Positions 60,173-64,000 of a stretch of 64,000 nucleotides of DNA are shown here, piece after piece (position 1 is the stretch's first letter; each line of letters begins with the position of its first letter). The position numbers were made by a program, and so were the translations under genes. Under the pieces are notes generated by a model that saw nothing but the letters and a program-made list of their open reading frames with translations, did no database searches and had not been told where the DNA came from. The DNA is from JBBIWA01 sp037439425 (lineage in GTDB: Bacteria; Acidobacteriota; Blastocatellia; RBC074). Location of the stretch: positions 1 through 64,000 of the forward strand of contig JBBIWA010000011.1 in NCBI GenBank assembly GCA_037439425.1, read 5' to 3'.

Positions 60173-60658
60173 CTAAGGCTTCACCATTCTATTCCGCTCA
60201 AGTTGCGCTCGCGCTCGTTCCAGGTTTGTTTTAGCATCCGGATGCTTTGAATTGAGGCGCAGCGCCTGCTCGAAATGAGCCACAGCCTGAGCCAGGTTCC
60301 GCTGTCTGGCGAGCAGAACGCCAAGCTCATTGTGAGCATCGGCGTTTTGCGGATTGAGGCGCAGCGACTCTTCGTAATGCGCGATGGCTCGCTTCAACTC
60401 ACCTTGCACGGCCAGCACGAAAGCGAGATTGCTGTGAGCATCGGCGGATGCGGAATTGAGCCCCAGCGCCCGCTCAGAATGCGTCGCCGCCTGCGCCAGG
60501 TCCCTGCACATCACAAACGCGCTGCCGAGGCTGTTGTAAGCGCCCGCATCATCAGGCTGCAGACGCAAAACTTCACGAAGATGGCTGATCGCTTCGTCAA
60601 CCTTACCCTGGGCTAACGGCGAATTGCCCAGGTTGTAATGCGCGCCCGCATACCATCT
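60173..60658 (-). pseudogene. N-terminally truncated TPR protein
   Basis: An open frame from 60658 (stop at 60659-60661) down to 60173 encodes four tandem TPR units (YAGAHYNLGNSPLAQGKVDEA, then AYNSLGSAF, AHSNLAFVL, AHNELGVLLARQ) and a basic end. There is no ATG before the first repeat; only a TTG at 60568 is a possible start, which would split the first TPR. The missing signal or partner domain suggests the gene lost its 5' end. Confidence 0.65.
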
Positions 60659-60863
60659 TCACACGTGCGTGGCAGAATTTGAAGCCACATACGCTCAAAC
60701 GTCTTCTCAAGAAGGGCTTCCAAGACCTGGAAGCTCCTGCGACGCAGCACAGGCAATAAACGTGATGAAGAAGACTTTCAAGCCGTTTCTTCATCGCTTT
60801 ATTACTTCGCAATCCGGGGCAGGGGATTCATCAAAATTAGTGCTCTCTCCTTGCGTGGAGGGC

Positions 60864-62057
60864 TTAACGGCTGAGGTGCAAAGCGCGCTCAACGGCTCGT
60901 GCGGGAATCACTACACCCCAGCCTTGACGCTCAACTGGCACTTCGGGAAGTCGTATCGCCGTCTCGATCAGAATGCGTTTGACCTCTGGCGGCGAAAGCT
61001 TGGGATTGGCTTCGAGCATCTGCGCTACTACGGAAGAGACGATTGGCGCGGCGAAGCTTGTGCCATCCACGTGTTTGTAGTGCCCGCTGATGATGTTGGC
61101 ATCATGAATTTTGATCGCGACTAATTGTCGGATCAGATACGACGGCAGGTCGCGCGCCGCATCGAGCGTCTCGTTGATTCCCTGATTAGCTGCCAGCAGG
61201 GAGTGCAGCTCGCTATCGGGCGCCTCTTTCAGTTTGGAGAGCAACTCAGCCTCAGCAGCAGTCGGCGTGCCTGGCAAGATCGGTGCGGCCAGCCAGATAC
61301 TCGGCGCGACGATCTCCGGCTTTTGAAGGCCATCAATCGTCGGTCCATAAGACGACCAATAGATCTCGGCGTCGTGAAATGCGAGCGTGTTCTTATCGTT
61401 GATCCCGCCCACAGTGATCACTGAAGGCGCGGAAGCAGGAGGCAACACGGCGTGATCCTGTCTGTGACCAGCATTGCCAGCAGCGCACACCACCACCAGC
61501 CCCGCCCCTACAGCCTCTTCTGCTGCCTGCGAGAGCGGATCGGTGAGATACGAGGCTTCGTAATCGCCACCACACGACACATTGACGATGCGAATGTTGT
61601 ACTCTTGGCGATGGGCAATAACCCATTCCAGCCCACGGCGAATCTCATCGTGGTGAATGCGCGCCGCGCTGCCAACTTTAACCAGCACCACGCGCGCTTC
61701 CGAAGCGATGCCGCGATACAGACCTTCAGAGAGATAACCGTTACCTGCTGCGACGACCGAAGTCATCATTCCGTGCCAGCCTGAAACATCCGGCCTATGG
61801 AACAGACCATCATCCGAAGTCTCGGCCAGCACGTTGTAGTAGCAGGCGATCCGATTTTCAGGCTCTACCAGGTCCGGGTGAGGATAGAAGCCGGAATCGA
61901 GAAAAGCGATAGTCACGCCGCGGCCTGTAAAGCGCTCCTCGGCTCCCACACGCAACGGCGTCGGCAAGATGTGAGATGTAGGTTGGACTGTCAGTTCGCC
62001 CCTGACCTCGCGAAGAGCGCTTGCTGGAAGCCAGGGTGAAGCGGTTAGCTCATCCAT
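60864..62057 (-). CDS. S8-family subtilase without a signal peptide
   Basis: The 397-residue protease has Asp54 (IAFLDSGFYPHPDL), His95 (GWHGMMTSVVA), Asn195 (CAAGNAGH) and Ser334 (DGTSFAAPIVS). No signal peptide, propeptide or C-terminal domain is seen, so it may act inside the cell or use another route. ATG 62057 is chosen; the open frame goes to a TAG above 62087 with a possible TTG. The extra codons repeat the first residues at protein level (SPLFPANALCQVMDE / SPWLPASALREVRGE), an 18-residue duplication spanning the start. Confidence 0.82.
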   Translation of the reverse strand: MDELTASPWLPASALREVRGELTVQPTSHILPTPLRVGAEERFTGRGVTIAFLDSGFYPHPDLVEPENRIACYYNVLAETSDDGLFHRPDVSGWHGMMTSVVAAGNGYLSEGLYRGIASEARVVLVKVGSAARIHHDEIRRGLEWVIAHRQEYNIRIVNVSCGGDYEASYLTDPLSQAAEEAVGAGLVVVCAAGNAGHRQDHAVLPPASAPSVITVGGINDKNTLAFHDAEIYWSSYGPTIDGLQKPEIVAPSIWLAAPILPGTPTAAEAELLSKLKEAPDSELHSLLAANQGINETLDAARDLPSYLIRQLVAIKIHDANIISGHYKHVDGTSFAAPIVSSVVAQMLEANPKLSPPEVKRILIETAIRLPEVPVERQGWGVVIPARAVERALHLSR

Positions 62058-62275
62058 AACTTGGCAAAGGGCATTTGCTGGGAACAAGGGCGAACTGACC
62101 GCTTCGCCCTACACCGCGATTTGTTTCTCCCACGTCGCGTGAGCAAGGTGAATGACTCCTATGGCGCGGGTCAAATCCAGATTGAGGGGCCTGGTAAGCA
62201 GGGTACCTCAAAACGGTTAGCCGCACAACTCACCTCGCGCTTGTGACGAGCTTTCTTTGCATCCTCTTTGACTAT

Positions 62276-64000
62276 CTAGTGCGGCAACTCAATTGACTTA
62301 CCTGCTAACACGGTTGGTGCTCCTTGCTTACGCAAGGCCTCATTTAGTTTCGGCACTGCCTGGTTGAGAAACTTGTTCACCTCTTCCATCTTCGCGCGGA
62401 ATTCCGTTTGCACCTCGGCGTAGAACTCCTTTTGTGCAGGCGTCGGCGCAGCGTTCACTCCGTCGATCGAAGAAAAAAGCGAGTTGAGTTTCTCAATCAG
62501 TTGCGATCTGCCGCGAAAGCCCAGCCCTTCCTGTGGACTGGTCAGACTCTTCTGCAGCGAATCTATCTGCTTCACGTGCTCAGTGATCGCGGTGAGCAAT
62601 GCTTGGGGCGCATCTGGCAGGCGATCCTTGATGGTCTTCTCGATCTGCTGAAGCTGATCTTTGAGGCTGTCGAGCGACTTCAGCCCTTCATTGGTAGCCG
62701 TCTGCATATCGCGTAGCCTCAATGTATGTTCAAGCTGCGCTTGCAGCTGGAGCATACTCACCTGAAGGGTTGGGTCCATTCTGACTTCTACGCGCTTCTC
62801 TTGCGTCTTGTCTCCAACTATCAGTCTCACTGTGTAAATGCCTGGCAGCACCTGCGGACCGCGCGGACCACCAGTGAAGCGAGTCTCTTCTTCGCTCGGG
62901 GGGCGGCGCAGCTTCGGCCCATTGTAACGCAAATCCCACACTACGCGGTTGAGCCCTTTCTCCTTCGGGATTTGGTCCAGCTCCCGAATCACTTGGCCGC
63001 TGCTTGCGAGAATTTCGATCTTCACCTTGGTCTTCTCATCCGGTTTATCTTTGAGGTGGTAGGTGATCAGCGCGCCATAAGGCGGATTGGGTCCGGTGAA
63101 GACTTTGTCGCCGATGCCGTAGCGCGTAAATCGCGTCGTAAATCTGATGGCTGGACGAATGTCAAACAGATGCACGTCGCGACTCAAGACCTCGCCACTC
63201 AATTGTTGAAGCGGGGTAGCATCATCAAAGATCCATATGCTGCGTCCGTGCGTAGCCAGGATCAGGTCATTCTCGCGCGGGTGAACCACAATGTCGTGAA
63301 CTGCGACACGAGGCAGATTCTTCAAGCTCAGTTCCACCCAGTTCGTGCCGCCAGTATAAGAGGCATAAAGCCCCAGCTCCGTCCCGGCATAAATCAAGTG
63401 AGGATTCTTCGGGTCTTCGCGCACTACGTGGACATAAGCCTTCTCCGGCAGATTGCCGCTAATATTGGTCCAGCTCTTTCCACCATCAGTCGTCTTGAAG
63501 ATATAAGGCCGGAAATCATCGAGCATATGCCGGTCGAAGGAGAGATAAACCAGATTCTCATTCACGTGCGAAGGCTCGATGTGAGAGACTGGCGAGTTGG
63601 GCTTGAGACCTGGAATGTTGCCGATCAGATTCCTCCACCTCTTGCCGCCATCAGTCGTGAGCTGCAGATTGCCATCATCAGTGCCAGCCCAAATGGTTCC
63701 CGGCTTGAGAGGCGACTCAGCCAGGCTGATGATCGTGCAGTGATATTCAGCCGTGGTGTTTTCAGTGGCGACCGGTCCACCGGCTTCTTTCAGCTTCTCT
63801 GGATCATTAGTCGTCAGATCATCGCTGATCCTCTCCCAGGTTTGGCCGAAATCTTTCGACTTGAAAACAACGTTGCCACCGAGGTAGACGGTGTTTTTGT
63901 CGTGCGGCGAAAGGATGAGTGGCGTATTCCAGTTGAAGCGATATTTACTGTCTGAAGCCGGACCGCCGCTGCCGCCGACGTAAGGCCGGACGATTTGCTG
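62276..64000 (-). CDS. VPS10/sortilin-like beta-propeller protein, 5' end outside window
   Basis: The frame is open to the right edge, giving 574 residues of the C-terminal part. BNR/sortilin repeats appear as FKSKDFGQTWERI, LTTDGGKRWRNL and FKTTDGGKSWTNI with asp-box-like turns, then LILATHGRSIWIFDD. A further beta part with LPGIYTVRLIVGDKTQ and a helical end complete the protein. Such WD40/YVTN/BNR-like glycosyl-hydrolase-annotated proteins are common secreted proteins in Acidobacteriota. A GTG at 63565 is only an internal codon. The ligand or substrate is unknown. Confidence 0.85.
   Translation of the reverse strand, partial: QQIVRPYVGGSGGPASDSKYRFNWNTPLILSPHDKNTVYLGGNVVFKSKDFGQTWERISDDLTTNDPEKLKEAGGPVATENTTAEYHCTIISLAESPLKPGTIWAGTDDGNLQLTTDGGKRWRNLIGNIPGLKPNSPVSHIEPSHVNENLVYLSFDRHMLDDFRPYIFKTTDGGKSWTNISGNLPEKAYVHVVREDPKNPHLIYAGTELGLYASYTGGTNWVELSLKNLPRVAVHDIVVHPRENDLILATHGRSIWIFDDATPLQQLSGEVLSRDVHLFDIRPAIRFTTRFTRYGIGDKVFTGPNPPYGALITYHLKDKPDEKTKVKIEILASSGQVIRELDQIPKEKGLNRVVWDLRYNGPKLRRPPSEEETRFTGGPRGPQVLPGIYTVRLIVGDKTQEKRVEVRMDPTLQVSMLQLQAQLEHTLRLRDMQTATNEGLKSLDSLKDQLQQIEKTIKDRLPDAPQALLTAITEHVKQIDSLQKSLTSPQEGLGFRGRSQLIEKLNSLFSSIDGVNAAPTPAQKEFYAEVQTEFRAKMEEVNKFLNQAVPKLNEALRKQGAPTVLAGKSIELPH

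Noticed and set aside
62726..63955. 409-codon plus-strand frame opposite the VPS10-like gene
   Set aside because: The minus frame shows clear BNR repeats and is open to the window edge; the plus frame is a shadow.

Overview
The window looks like a chromosomal segment of an Acidobacteriota bacterium, probably from the Blastocatellia side of the phylum. This is inference. It rests on a very large secreted S8 protease ending in the Solibacter-type C-terminal domain (TIGR03437-like), a TPR/FG-GAP/ASPIC-UnbV (CRTAC1-type) protein, a TonB-dependent receptor with a carboxypeptidase-regulatory N-terminus, a VPS10/BNR-repeat protein, and moderately high GC throughout. No rRNA, tRNA or CRISPR array was recognised.

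Layout. 1-3121: a perfect direct repeat of at least 506 bp (1-506 = 2100-2605) flanks a TIR-like plus PIN-domain gene pair. The left copy carries a truncated 5' end of a CPBP-like membrane-protease gene, and the right copy carries the intact gene. 3168-5877: a GMC oxidoreductase and a small membrane protein. 5932-10994: a periplasmic copper-handling group (Cys-rich small protein, TolC-family efflux protein with a His-rich head, decayed methyltransferase, Tat-exported multicopper oxidase, cytochrome c), interrupted by palindromic repeats. 12126-15620: the CRTAC1-type protein. 15705-20457, minus strand: a hexuronate module (tagaturonate epimerase, SDR fructuronate/mannonate oxidoreductase) followed by phosphoglucomutase. 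21007-27635, minus: secreted CAP protein, a secreted unknown and the giant subtilase. 27844-33161, minus: the heat-shock set hrcA-grpE-dnaK-dnaJ. 33477-34113: a ribbon-helix-helix protein and a lone receiver domain.

34316-52629 is a complex I operon in the order nuoA-B-C-D-E-F-G-H-J-K-L-M-N. It has no nuoI, and foreign genes sit at two internal points. Between nuoF and nuoG lie four tandem relatives of a PD-(D/E)XK nuclease-like family (two full length, two broken), a duplicated 5' scrap of nuoG and a HicB/HicA toxin-antitoxin pair. Between nuoG and nuoH lies an Rpn-family PD-(D/E)XK nuclease. 52833-64000 holds a DUF2238-like membrane protein, class I fumarase, TonB-dependent receptor, class V aminotransferase, a coiled-coil gene with a nonsense codon, a beheaded TPR gene, a cytoplasmic-type subtilase and a VPS10-like protein running off the right edge.

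The most interesting signals are: (a) the TIR-PIN cassette between exact repeats that also duplicate a CPBP gene start; (b) the colonisation of the nuo operon by nuclease-like and toxin-antitoxin genes with a nuoG scrap as scar; (c) a dispersed palindromic repeat whose conserved tail appears to supply the Shine-Dalgarno sequence of several genes; and (d) a shared metal-binding-like head peptide in the TolC protein that looks assembled from the two ends of the neighbouring cytochrome c.
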